The notes beneath the pieces were generated by a model. That model was given only the letters and a program-made list of their open reading frames with translations. It was not told the DNA's origin and made no database searches. Shown here piece after piece: positions 22,904 to 31,283 of a DNA stretch of 64,000 bases. Each line of letters starts with the position of its first letter. Position 1 is the stretch's first letter. Source of the DNA: Paludisphaera soli. GTDB taxonomy: Bacteria; Planctomycetota; Planctomycetia; Isosphaerales; Isosphaeraceae. The stretch lies in NCBI RefSeq assembly GCF_011064595.1, contig NZ_JAALJI010000001.1:434001-498000 (forward strand), written 5' to 3'. Made by a program: the position numbers and the translations under genes.

Positions 22904-23530
22904 TCAGGCCGAGCGGCGGCGGACCAGCGTCGCCGCGGCGAGCAGAGAGCCGACGCCGAGGAGGACCAGGCCGGTGGGCTCGGGGACGGCGACCGGGATG
23001 ATCGGGCCGACCTGCTGGATCAGCAGCGAGACGCCGCCGGCGTTGTCGCCGAGGTAGTAGTCGCGGATCATGAAGTTGAGCGCGGCGTTCTTGGTCAGCG
23101 TGAAGGTGGCGGAGTAGTCCTGGACCGCCGACTGGGCGGCCACGTCTTCCGCCGTCGCCCCCAGGCCCGATCCCTCGCCGAACAGGACGGCCTTGTTGCC
23201 TTCGGAGGCGTTGGTGATCAGGAAGTTCCAGACCCAGGACTCGCCGGTCGACACGTTGAAGCGGAACGCGTCGAAGAGCGCCCCGAACTCTCCGGAGGCG
23301 TTGGTGACCTTGTAGGTCCCCGCGGTCAGGATGAGCTGGTTCGCGAGGCCGCCGGGGGCGTCGACGACCGGCGTGACGACCTCGCCCACGGCCGGGATCG
23401 TGGCGCTCTCGGCGTAGCCGTAGTAGCGGGCGTCGATGTTGACGATCACGCCCGCGGGGGCGACGACGGGCGCGGCCAGGACGATCGCGAGCAGGGCGGT
23501 GATCCGGAGGGATCGGGATCGTAGGGTCAT
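22904..23530 (-). CDS. PEP-CTERM sorting domain protein
   Basis: A 208-aa exported protein. It has an N-terminal signal peptide (ITALLAIVLAAPVVAPAG) and a C-terminal sorting tag of the exosortase system: PEP at residues 183-185, a hydrophobic helix (GLVLLGVGSLLAAATLV) and a terminal Arg cluster. The middle is a beta-rich secreted domain of unknown function. AAGGAG lies 6 nt before the ATG and a near-consensus promoter lies about 140 nt upstream. No exosortase gene is in this window, so the processing enzyme must be elsewhere. Confidence 0.9.
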   Translation of the reverse strand: MTLRSRSLRITALLAIVLAAPVVAPAGVIVNIDARYYGYAESATIPAVGEVVTPVVDAPGGLANQLILTAGTYKVTNASGEFGALFDAFRFNVSTGESWVWNFLITNASEGNKAVLFGEGSGLGATAEDVAAQSAVQDYSATFTLTKNAALNFMIRDYYLGDNAGGVSLLIQQVGPIIPVAVPEPTGLVLLGVGSLLAAATLVRRRSA

Positions 23531-23677
23531 CTCATCTCCTTGAGGTGCTGAACCTCGGCGTCGAGACCATGCTCGCTGTCCATATGCGAGCGCACCGTGC
23601 GGAAGTCGATCGACTTCCTGGCGGGTCGTCCTGCGCGGCCCCCCTCCGCTTCCGCGAAGGACGGCTGACGCCCCGTC

Positions 23678-23705
23678 AACATAGGCTCGACCCCGATCCT
23701 GTCAA
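23678..23705 (-). promoter_or_regulatory. Promoter of the PEP-CTERM gene
   Basis: On the minus strand a perfect TTGACA (23700-23705) and TATGTT (23678-23683) are 16 nt apart. The predicted start near 23671 gives a leader of about 140 nt. The rest of the 413-nt divergent gap (23531-23943) shows no other gene. Confidence 0.6.
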
Positions 23706-23943
23706 GACGAGTCGCTTGCAACGATTCGACTCGGGATCCCCGCTCGGGATCCCGGAGTCGCGCAGGGGGCGAGGCCCCGCCGCGGTCCCAACCGGCCCTC
23801 CGCGCCGCTACTCGGTTGCTTTCGGCCACCGGGCTGGTCACGATGGGTCCGTTTCGCGATCCCGACGCGTCCCGACGCGCGGTCCTTCGCGACCCCACCG
23901 GTCCCGGGTCGTGGTCTCCCTTCGGGGATGGCGAGGTTTCGAC

Positions 23944-25083
23944 ATGAATGCGTTCGCATCCGGCGCGGGGCGTGCCCCCGTCGCGCTCCTGGGGTGTCTC
24001 CTCTCGCTGGCGATCGTCGCCCCGGGCCCCGCGCTCGGCGACGTCAAGGGGTTGAGCAAGATGGACTTCGGCAAGACGAAGGACGGCGAGACGGTCGACC
24101 TTTACACGCTCCAGAACGGTCGGATCACCGTCAAGGTCGCCACCTACGGCGCGACGGTCGTCTCGATCGAGGTCCCGGACCGGGACGGCAAGGTCGACGA
24201 CGTGGCCCTCGGGTTCGATTCGCTCGAAGGCTACCTCGGCGAGCACCCCTACTTCGGGGCCACCGTCGGCCGGGTCGCCAACCGGATCGCCAAGGGGAAG
24301 TTCACGCTCGACGGCGAGGAGTACTCGCTGGCGATCAACAACCCTCCGAACTCGCTCCACGGCGGCCGCAAGGGCTTCAACCGGGTGATCTGGAAGGCCC
24401 GGCCGTTCCAGGCCGCCGACGGACCGGCCGTCGAGATGACCTACACCAGCCCCCACGGCGAGGAGGGCTACCCGGGGAAGCTCGACGTGAGCGTGACCTT
24501 CACCGTCACCGCCGACGACGCCCTCAAGATCGAGTACACGGCGACCACCGACAAGGCCACGCCGATCAACCTCTCGAACCACAGCTACTTCAACCTGGGC
24601 GGCCGGACCGACGCCTCGATCCTCGACCATGAGCTGACGCTCGTCGCCTCGCGTTACACCCCGGTCGACGACACCCTGATCCCCACGGGGGAGATCGCCC
24701 CCGTCGCCGGCACGCCGCTCGACTTCACCAGGCCGACCGCCGTCGGAGCGCGGATCGACAAGATGACCGGCGACCCGGGCGGCTACGACCACAACTTCGT
24801 CCTCGACGGCAGGCCCGGCGCTTCGGCGACGGTCCACGACCCCAAGACCGGCCGGGTCCTGGAGATGACCACCACCGAGCCCGGCGTGCAGTTCTACAGC
24901 GGCAACTTCCTGGACGGCTCCAACGTCGGCAAGGCGGGCGTGACCTACAAGAAGCATCACGGCCTCTGCCTGGAAGCCCAGCACTTCCCGGACTCCATCC
25001 ACCACCCGAACTTCCCGAACGCGGTCCTCCGGCCCGGCGAGACCTACCGGCAGACGACCGTCTACAAGTTCTCCGCGCGCTGA
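23944..25083 (+). CDS. Secreted aldose 1-epimerase (galactose mutarotase)
   Basis: A 379-aa enzyme interconverting alpha- and beta-anomers of aldoses. ATG 23944 gives a signal peptide (ALLGCLLSLAIVAPGPALG, likely cut before DVKG), so it acts outside the cytoplasm. Family motifs are VGRVANRIAKGKF, NSLHGGRKGF, the catalytic His in NLSNHSYFNLGG, and the catalytic Glu in CLEAQHFPDS. It is followed after about 110 nt by a Na+/solute symporter and a small membrane protein, which suggests a module that prepares and imports a sugar. Confidence 0.92.
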   Translation: MNAFASGAGRAPVALLGCLLSLAIVAPGPALGDVKGLSKMDFGKTKDGETVDLYTLQNGRITVKVATYGATVVSIEVPDRDGKVDDVALGFDSLEGYLGEHPYFGATVGRVANRIAKGKFTLDGEEYSLAINNPPNSLHGGRKGFNRVIWKARPFQAADGPAVEMTYTSPHGEEGYPGKLDVSVTFTVTADDALKIEYTATTDKATPINLSNHSYFNLGGRTDASILDHELTLVASRYTPVDDTLIPTGEIAPVAGTPLDFTRPTAVGARIDKMTGDPGGYDHNFVLDGRPGASATVHDPKTGRVLEMTTTEPGVQFYSGNFLDGSNVGKAGVTYKKHHGLCLEAQHFPDSIHHPNFPNAVLRPGETYRQTTVYKFSAR

Positions 25084-25193
25084 CCCCTCGACTCCATCAC
25101 CCCGACGGCCGTCCCGCGGCGGCGTTCCCTCGGCCGAACGCGCCGGACCGCCCCCGTCCCGAACCCGACCGTGCGAAGGCATAGGATAGACGC

Positions 25194-27008
25194 ATGCAAA
25201 GCTTGGCGTGGATCGATTACTTGATCATGGTGATCTACTTCGCCTTCGTGCTCGGCATCGGCTTCGCGCTGAAGCGGTACATGAAGACCAGCACGGACTT
25301 CTTCCTCTCGGGCCGCTCGATCCCGGCCTGGGTGGCCGGGCTGGCGTTCATCTCGGCGAACCTGGGCGCCCAGGAAGTCATTGGGATGGCCGCCTCGGGG
25401 GCGAAGTACGGGATCGCGACCGCGCACTTCTACTGGCTGGGGGCGATCCCGGCGATGGTCTTCGTCGGCCTGTTCATGATGCCGTTCTACTACGGCTCGC
25501 GGGCCCGGTCAGTGCCGGAGTACCTTCGCCTGAGGTTCGACGAGAAGACCCGGGGGCTCAACGCGATCACGTTCGCCGCGATGACCGTGATGTCGTCGGG
25601 GGCTTCGATGTACGCGATGGCCAAGCTCATCGAGAGCCTGCACATCTTCGACCCGGTCATGCAGTCGCTGGGCCTGCCCAGGAGCTGGATCTTCCACCTC
25701 AGCATCGTCGTCTCGGCGCTGATCACCCTGGGGTACGTCTACCTGGGGGGGCTCACGAGCGCGATCTACAACGAGGTGCTCCAGTTCTTCCTGATCGTGG
25801 CCGGCTTCTTCCCCCTGGTCTACCTGGGGTTGAAGAACGTGGGCGGCTGGAGCGGGATGATCGAGAGCCTGGAGGCGAAGGGGCTGAAGGGATTCGGCCA
25901 CGCCTGGCAGGGGATGACGAACGCGGAGAACAACCCTCTGGGGGTGGAGTGGTTCGCGCTGGCGATGGGCCTGGGGTTCGTGCTCTCGTTCGGCTACTGG
26001 TGCACGGACTTCCTCGTGGTCCAGCGGGCCATGGCGGCGGACTCGATGACGTCGGCCCGAAGGACCCCGTTGATCGCCGCGCTGCCCAAGATGGTCTTCC
26101 CGTTCCTGGTCATCCTCCCGGGCCTGATCGCGGTGTCACTTCCAACCCCGGCCGCCGCGCCGGCGAACGCCGAGGCGGGCGGGCTGGGGGCGAACGAGGG
26201 CCACGCCCCCGGGATCGGGATCATCCCCGCCAAGCTGACGTCGAGCGGGGAGGTCGAGGTCGACACGAACGGCAAGCCGGTCCTCGACTATGACCTGGCG
26301 ATCCCCAACATGCTGCTGTATTACTTCCCGACCGGCATGCTGGGCCTGGGGCTCACGGCCTTGCTGGCGAGCTTCATGTCGGGGATGGCCGGGAACATCA
26401 CGGCCTTCAACACGGTGTGGACCTTCGACATCTACCAGGCGTACATCAAGCCGCAGGCCAGCGACAAGCACTACCTCTGGATGGGGCATTTCGCCACGCT
26501 CTTCGGCACGGTCATTTCCATCGCCGCAGCCTACATCGCGGCCCAGTACAACAACATCATGGAGCTGCTCCAGCTCGTCTTCGCCTTCGTCAACGCCCCG
26601 CTCCTGGCGACCTTCCTGCTCGGCATGTTCTGGAAGCGGGCCACGGCGCACGGGGCGTTCTACGGCTTGCTCTCCGGGATCGTCGCCGCGACGATCCACC
26701 ACGGACTCACGCTCCCGGCGGGGGCCGCTTCCGGCGTGAAGGGGGGATGGGCGTTTGTCGCGCACACCTATCGCAACGAGATGGCCCAGAATTTCTGGAC
26801 GGCCATCTGGGCCTGGACCGTCTGCTTCGTCGTGACCATCGTGGTCAGCATGCTGACCCGGCCGCGCCCCGACGACGAGCTGAAGGGCCTGGTCTACTCG
26901 CTGACGAGGCACGACGTCGACCGGACCCTGGTCTGGTACAAGAAGCCCGAATTCCTGGGGGTCGTCGTGGTGCTGCTGAGCGTCGCCCTCAACCTCATCT
27001 TCCGTTAA
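25194..27008 (+). CDS. Sodium/solute symporter (SSS family), probably sugar
   Basis: A 604-aa transporter with about 14 hydrophobic segments, matching the SSSF/SLC5 family. Features are the N-terminal WIDYLIMVIYFAFVLGIG, DFFLSGRSIPAWVAGLAF, the ANLGAQEVIG segment in the first unwound helix, and the SMYAMAKLI region. It is closest in feel to glucose/galactose symporters, consistent with the upstream aldose epimerase. A polar extracytoplasmic insertion rich in Ala/Gly lies around residues 318-365. AGGAT precedes ATG 25194. The substrate is inferred from the neighbour, not from residues. Confidence 0.88.
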   Translation: MQSLAWIDYLIMVIYFAFVLGIGFALKRYMKTSTDFFLSGRSIPAWVAGLAFISANLGAQEVIGMAASGAKYGIATAHFYWLGAIPAMVFVGLFMMPFYYGSRARSVPEYLRLRFDEKTRGLNAITFAAMTVMSSGASMYAMAKLIESLHIFDPVMQSLGLPRSWIFHLSIVVSALITLGYVYLGGLTSAIYNEVLQFFLIVAGFFPLVYLGLKNVGGWSGMIESLEAKGLKGFGHAWQGMTNAENNPLGVEWFALAMGLGFVLSFGYWCTDFLVVQRAMAADSMTSARRTPLIAALPKMVFPFLVILPGLIAVSLPTPAAAPANAEAGGLGANEGHAPGIGIIPAKLTSSGEVEVDTNGKPVLDYDLAIPNMLLYYFPTGMLGLGLTALLASFMSGMAGNITAFNTVWTFDIYQAYIKPQASDKHYLWMGHFATLFGTVISIAAAYIAAQYNNIMELLQLVFAFVNAPLLATFLLGMFWKRATAHGAFYGLLSGIVAATIHHGLTLPAGAASGVKGGWAFVAHTYRNEMAQNFWTAIWAWTVCFVVTIVVSMLTRPRPDDELKGLVYSLTRHDVDRTLVWYKKPEFLGVVVVLLSVALNLIFR

Positions 27009-27020
27009 GGAGCCGACGCC

Positions 27021-27242
27021 GTGAATCTCGACATCCGCACCCCGATCGGGCTCCTCTTCCTCTCGCTGGGGGGCCTGATGGCCGGCTTCGGGGCCGTGAC
27101 CCACTTCACGAACCCCGACTTGTACGCCAAGTCGCTCGGCCTGAACGTCAACCTCTGGTGGGGCCTGGTCATGATGGCCTTCGGTGCGGCGATGTTCTAC
27201 TACGGCCGCCGAGGCGTGACCGCCCCGCCGTCCGATCAGTGA
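27021..27242 (+). CDS. Small two-helix membrane protein, 73 aa
   Basis: It starts at GTG 27021, only 12 nt after the symporter stop, with AAGGAG between. Two hydrophobic segments (GLLFLSLGGLMAGFGAVTHF and LWWGLVMMAFGAAMFYYG) are separated by NPDLYAKSLGLNVN. The tight coupling suggests an accessory subunit of the symporter, an inference from position only. It is too short to place in a named family. Confidence 0.75.
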   Translation: MNLDIRTPIGLLFLSLGGLMAGFGAVTHFTNPDLYAKSLGLNVNLWWGLVMMAFGAAMFYYGRRGVTAPPSDQ

Positions 27243-27255
27243 GGGAGGGATCCAT

Positions 27256-27293
27256 CGCGTCCGGGGCCTCGACATCGAAGGGCCCCGGACGCG
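27256..27293. terminator. Perfect 13-bp hairpin between convergent genes
   Basis: CGCGTCCGGGGCC (27256-27268) and GGCCCCGGACGCG (27281-27293) form a perfect stem with a 12-nt loop. No T run follows on either strand, but its position right after the small membrane-protein stop and before the convergent membrane-protein stop fits a bidirectional transcript end. Confidence 0.5.
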
Positions 27294-27342
27294 AGCCCGA
27301 TTCGATCCCCCGGGGACGGCCACCGATTCCGTCCGCCAGGCA

Positions 27343-28053
27343 TTACGCCCCGACCTCCGTCGCGGCCCATTCGCGATGCCTTTCCTCGACGTTCGTCGAG
27401 CCGCCATGATGCAGGGAGGCCGCGTAGGCGACCATCAAGCTGACCGCGATCATCTCGCCGCCGTCCTCCAGGATCTCCATCGTGCTGTCGAAAGCCCTCA
27501 GCATGATGTGGAGCATGTCGAAGCCGACGCCGCAGAAGGCCAGCAGCAGAAGCAGTCCAATGAAGTTCCGCCCCACCACGCGCTCCTCCGAGCCGCCGAA
27601 CCAGTAGGCCAGCCCCAGCTGGGCCAACAGCACCGACCCAGCGACGGCCGAGACGATCAGCTCCCCGAAGTCGACTGCCCGAAGACCGAACGCCGGCGAC
27701 AGCGCGTACCGCTCGGCGAGGTGTTCGCCGAGACGCTCATGAATCATCAGCGCGTCGTCGACCAGGAGGTATCCGAAGACGAGGACGAGCGCGGCGTGGA
27801 TCGGCCATTGCTGCCGCCGGTGGAGGAGAGCCAGGAGCGCGACCAACGCCAGCAGCTTGGCGTACTGGAATCGCTCGCCGAAACCTCGATCATCGCCCAG
27901 CGAGAACCCGCGAGGGGCGAAATGCGTCGCCCACTGGACGATATGCATGGCGATCACGACGAGATCCGCCAGGATCAGACCCAGGGCGACCTGGAACCCC
28001 ACCTTCGAAGCTTCAACAGACCCGTCCAACGATCTCTTGGTCACGATCCTCAA
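27343..28053 (-). CDS. Hypothetical multi-pass membrane protein, 236 aa
   Basis: I do not recognise a characterised family. There are about six hydrophobic segments. Histidine and acidic residues cluster at membrane borders (IAMHIVQWATHF, MIHERLGEHLAERY, GFDMLHIMLRAFD, EILEDGGEMI), which could bind a metal or haem. The start is uncertain: the longest form begins at TTG 28053, and a GTG three codons later is equally possible. A stretch of visibly lower GC lies directly upstream. Confidence 0.6.
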   Translation of the reverse strand: MRIVTKRSLDGSVEASKVGFQVALGLILADLVVIAMHIVQWATHFAPRGFSLGDDRGFGERFQYAKLLALVALLALLHRRQQWPIHAALVLVFGYLLVDDALMIHERLGEHLAERYALSPAFGLRAVDFGELIVSAVAGSVLLAQLGLAYWFGGSEERVVGRNFIGLLLLLAFCGVGFDMLHIMLRAFDSTMEILEDGGEMIAVSLMVAYAASLHHGGSTNVEERHREWAATEVGA

Positions 28054-28245
28054 GGTTCATCCCCACTTTGGCGTCGACCCTAAGGATGGTGAAATTTCGA
28101 TGAAGAATATGGTGTCAGTTTAGAAGCGTCGCATCTCAGTTCAAGTGGTTTTGCGAACCTTATGTCCAATGGAATCGCACCTTACGTCAGATTCATGAAC
28201 CGAAATTCATGCCAAAGCAGTGCTGATCCTGGATGTGAAGCCTTG

Positions 28246-30207
28246 ATGACCCAGGCATTCCCTCATGCCACCGACGCGTCGCGGCGGGAACAGCCCTCCG
28301 GTCGTTGCCTCTCCGACAGGGACTGCGGCGTCGGATCGGGCTGGGCTCGTCTTCGTCCGTCGAGCGGGCTGGCGTCGGGGATCTTGGCCCTCGGGTGCAT
28401 GTTCGGGATCGCACTCAGCTCGGCCGGCGGGCAGACGGTGGATCGCGTCGGCCCCCCCTCCTGGTGGGTCGAGCCCGAGGATCGGTCGATCACCCTCCTG
28501 ATCGAAGGCTCCGGGCTAGCCGGGCAACCGGTCCGCGTGACCGCCGGACCGCTGCGGCTGGAGAAGGTCGAGGCGGCCGCCGACGGCCGGTCGGCGTTCG
28601 TGGACCTGGTGATCCCCGGCGGCGTCGCGCCGGGCCGTTGCGAGTTGACGGTCGGCCGCGAGGCCCGGGTCGCCTGGGAGCTCCTGGCCCGTCCGAATCG
28701 GCCGTTGCGGCCGTTCGGCCCCGATGACGTCCTCTACCTGATCATGCCCGACCGCTTCGCCGACGGCGATCCGACGAACAACGAGGCCCCGGACGGCGAC
28801 CGGATGTACGATCGCAAGGACTCGCACGCCTACCACGGCGGCGACTTCGCGGGGATCCGCAGGCGCCTGCCCGCCCTCGCCGACCTGGGCGTCACGACCC
28901 TCTGGCTGACGCCGATCTACAAGACGGCCGACTCGTGGCTCGACTCCCGGATCGACGGCGAGCCGCGAAAGCTGGCGGACTTCCACGGCTACGCGCCGGT
29001 GGATTTCTATGCGATCAACCCCCGCTTCGGGACGCTCGCCGAGTACCGCGCCCTGGTCGCCGAGGCGCACGCCATGGGGCTGAAGGTCGTGCAGGATCAA
29101 CTCCTGGGGTTCACCGGCCCGAAGCACCCCTGGCGGGAACGCCCGCCGACCGAGGCGTGGTTCCACGGCCCGCTCGATCGCCCGATCCCCTGCACCTTCC
29201 GGTACGAGGCGCTCGTCGATCCCCACGCCCTGGAGGCCGACCGCCGCGGCGTGACCGACGGCTGGTTCCTCGGCATCCTGCCGGACCTCAACATGCGCGA
29301 CGACCGCGTGGCCCGCTACGCGATCCAGCAGTCGCTCTGGTGGGCGACCCTCTTCGAAGCCGACGGCGTGCGGCTCGACACGTTCCCGATGGTCGATCGG
29401 GCGTTCTGGCGGGACTGGTCGGCGGCGATGCGGGCCGCCCGGCCCGGCCTCCGCGCCGTGGGCGAGGCGATGATCTGGGACGCCCCGAAGCTCTCCTTCT
29501 TCCAGGGAGGCCGCGCCGGCTGGGACGGCGTCGACCCCGGCGTGGAATCGGTCTTCGACTTCCCGATGTACGGGGCGGCGACCGGGGTCTTCAAGGGGAA
29601 GGACCCGACCTCGTTCCTGGCCGAAAGCCTCGGCCGCGACCACCTGTATCCGAACCCGGAGCTGCTGACGACGTTCCTGGACAACCACGACGTCGACCGC
29701 CTGGCGAGCGTCCCGGGCGTGACCCCCGCGCGGCTCCGGCTGGCGGCCGTGTTCCTGCTGACCTCGCGAGGCATCCCCCAGATGACCTGGGGGGACGAGA
29801 TCGGCCTCCCGGGAGACGCCGACGACCGTCGCGACTACCCAGGGGGATTCCCCGGCGACCCCCGCGACGCCTTCACGCCCGAGGGCCGCACGCCCGAGGA
29901 GGACCGGCTTTTCCGGACCTATCGCGACCTTCTCCACCTCCGCAAGGCCGAGCCGGCACTGCGGCGGGGTAGCCTGACCAGCCTGGTCGCGACGGACGAG
30001 GCTTATGCGTTCCTGCGCGAGTTCGAGGGCTCGCGGTTGCTGGTCGCCATCAACCGCGACGCCAAGCCGGCGAGCCTGCGACTGCCGGCGGTCGCCGCCG
30101 GCCCGGCCGAGGTCCTGTTCGGCGAGGCCCGCCTCGTCGCAACGCCCGAAGGCCTCATGCTGGAAATCCCCGCCGAGGCGGCGGCGGTCCTCCGGCTCGC
30201 CCCCTGA
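28246..30207 (+). CDS. Secreted GH13 alpha-amylase-family enzyme
   Basis: A 653-aa protein with a signal-type helix (GILALGCMFGIALSSAGG), an N-terminal immunoglobulin-like domain similar to that of cyclomaltodextrinases (VGPPSWWVEPEDRSITLLIEG), a GH13 barrel and a C-terminal beta domain. The catalytic residues are intact: nucleophile Asp in DGVRLDTFP, acid/base Glu in AVGEAMIW, and Asp in LDNHDVDR. Conserved region I is unusual: the NH of DxVxNH is replaced by GF. The likely substrates are alpha-glucans. The start is uncertain; the frame is open to ATG 28162, but the low-GC upstream part looks non-coding. The stop abuts the convergent hldD stop. Confidence 0.88.
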   Translation: MTQAFPHATDASRREQPSGRCLSDRDCGVGSGWARLRPSSGLASGILALGCMFGIALSSAGGQTVDRVGPPSWWVEPEDRSITLLIEGSGLAGQPVRVTAGPLRLEKVEAAADGRSAFVDLVIPGGVAPGRCELTVGREARVAWELLARPNRPLRPFGPDDVLYLIMPDRFADGDPTNNEAPDGDRMYDRKDSHAYHGGDFAGIRRRLPALADLGVTTLWLTPIYKTADSWLDSRIDGEPRKLADFHGYAPVDFYAINPRFGTLAEYRALVAEAHAMGLKVVQDQLLGFTGPKHPWRERPPTEAWFHGPLDRPIPCTFRYEALVDPHALEADRRGVTDGWFLGILPDLNMRDDRVARYAIQQSLWWATLFEADGVRLDTFPMVDRAFWRDWSAAMRAARPGLRAVGEAMIWDAPKLSFFQGGRAGWDGVDPGVESVFDFPMYGAATGVFKGKDPTSFLAESLGRDHLYPNPELLTTFLDNHDVDRLASVPGVTPARLRLAAVFLLTSRGIPQMTWGDEIGLPGDADDRRDYPGGFPGDPRDAFTPEGRTPEEDRLFRTYRDLLHLRKAEPALRRGSLTSLVATDEAYAFLREFEGSRLLVAINRDAKPASLRLPAVAAGPAEVLFGEARLVATPEGLMLEIPAEAAAVLRLAP

Positions 30208-31170
30208 TCAGGGGGCGTCGCCCCAGGCCAGGGCCTTCCGCACGCCGTCTTCGAGGGCGGTCGGGGCCTTGGCGTAGCCGGCTTCGCGGAGCTTGCTCAT
30301 GTCGGCCTGGGTGAAGTTTTGGTACTGGCCGCGAAGCTCGGGGGGCATGTCGATGAACCGGATGGTCGGCTCGCGGCCGAGGGCCGTGAACACGGCCGTC
30401 GCCAGGTCCCGGAAGGTCCGCGAGGTCCCGGTGCCGCTGTTGTAGATGCCCGAGGCCTCGGGGTGCTCCCACAGCCAGAGCATGTGGTCGATGCAGTCCT
30501 CCACGAAGACGAAATCCCGTCGTTGGCCACCGTCCGGGAAGGCGGGGTCGTTGGACTTGAACAGCCGGACCTCGCCAGTCTCCAGGATCTGCCGGCGGGC
30601 GTGCCAGACGACGCTCGCCATCTTCCCCTTGTGGATCTCGCGAGGGCCGTAGACGTTGAAGAACTTGAGGCCCGCCCAAGCCGGCGGGGTCGCGCCGCCG
30701 GCCGCGATCTCGGCCTGGACCCAGGCGTCGAAGTCATTCTTGCTCTTGCCGTACAGGTTCAGCGGTTCGAGCTCGGAGGCGGGGGTCCGGTCGTCGAACC
30801 CTTTCGAGCCGTCGCCGTAGGTGGCCGCGCTGGAGGCGTACAGGAACGGCCGCTTCTCGGTCGTGCACCACGTCCAGAGGCTCCGGGTGTAGCCGACGTT
30901 GTTCTCCAGCAGGAACTGCCAGTCGGTCTCGGTCGTGGAACTGCAGGCGCCCAGGTGGAAGATCGCCTCGATCGACCGGCCCTCGTCCCGTTCGAGGTCG
31001 AGGAGGAAACGTTCCATCGGCACGAAGCGGAACCGGCCCAGACCGGCCCAGTTGACCGCCGTGGCCGCCGTCAGGGGGTGGTCGACCAGGATCAGCTCCC
31101 TCCCCGCCGCCGACAGCCGATGGGCCAGGTTCGAGCCGATGAATCCGGCGGCTCCCGTGATCGCGATCAT
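30208..31170 (-). CDS. hldD: ADP-L-glycero-D-manno-heptose 6-epimerase
   Basis: A 320-aa short-chain-dehydrogenase-type epimerase that makes ADP-L-glycero-D-manno-heptose for the LPS inner core. The NADP-binding GAAGFIGSNLAHRL is N-terminal; the catalytic set is Ser in ASSAATYG plus Tyr and Lys in NLYGKSKNDFD. HLGACSSTTETD and LKFFNVYGPRE are typical of HldD. ATG 31170 starts right at the nucleotide-binding strand, with GGAGA about 10 nt upstream. It indicates a heptose-containing LPS in this organism. Other heptose genes are not in the window. Confidence 0.92.
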   Translation of the reverse strand: MIAITGAAGFIGSNLAHRLSAAGRELILVDHPLTAATAVNWAGLGRFRFVPMERFLLDLERDEGRSIEAIFHLGACSSTTETDWQFLLENNVGYTRSLWTWCTTEKRPFLYASSAATYGDGSKGFDDRTPASELEPLNLYGKSKNDFDAWVQAEIAAGGATPPAWAGLKFFNVYGPREIHKGKMASVVWHARRQILETGEVRLFKSNDPAFPDGGQRRDFVFVEDCIDHMLWLWEHPEASGIYNSGTGTSRTFRDLATAVFTALGREPTIRFIDMPPELRGQYQNFTQADMSKLREAGYAKAPTALEDGVRKALAWGDAP

Positions 31171-31283
31171 CCGTGGGGGTCTCCGAGGTCGAGGGGCGGG
31201 CGCGTCCGTCGCCCCACCCGGGGCTCGCGCGCCAAACAGGTTACTCGCACCGGCCCGGTCCGACCAGCCGACTCCGGGCCGCC

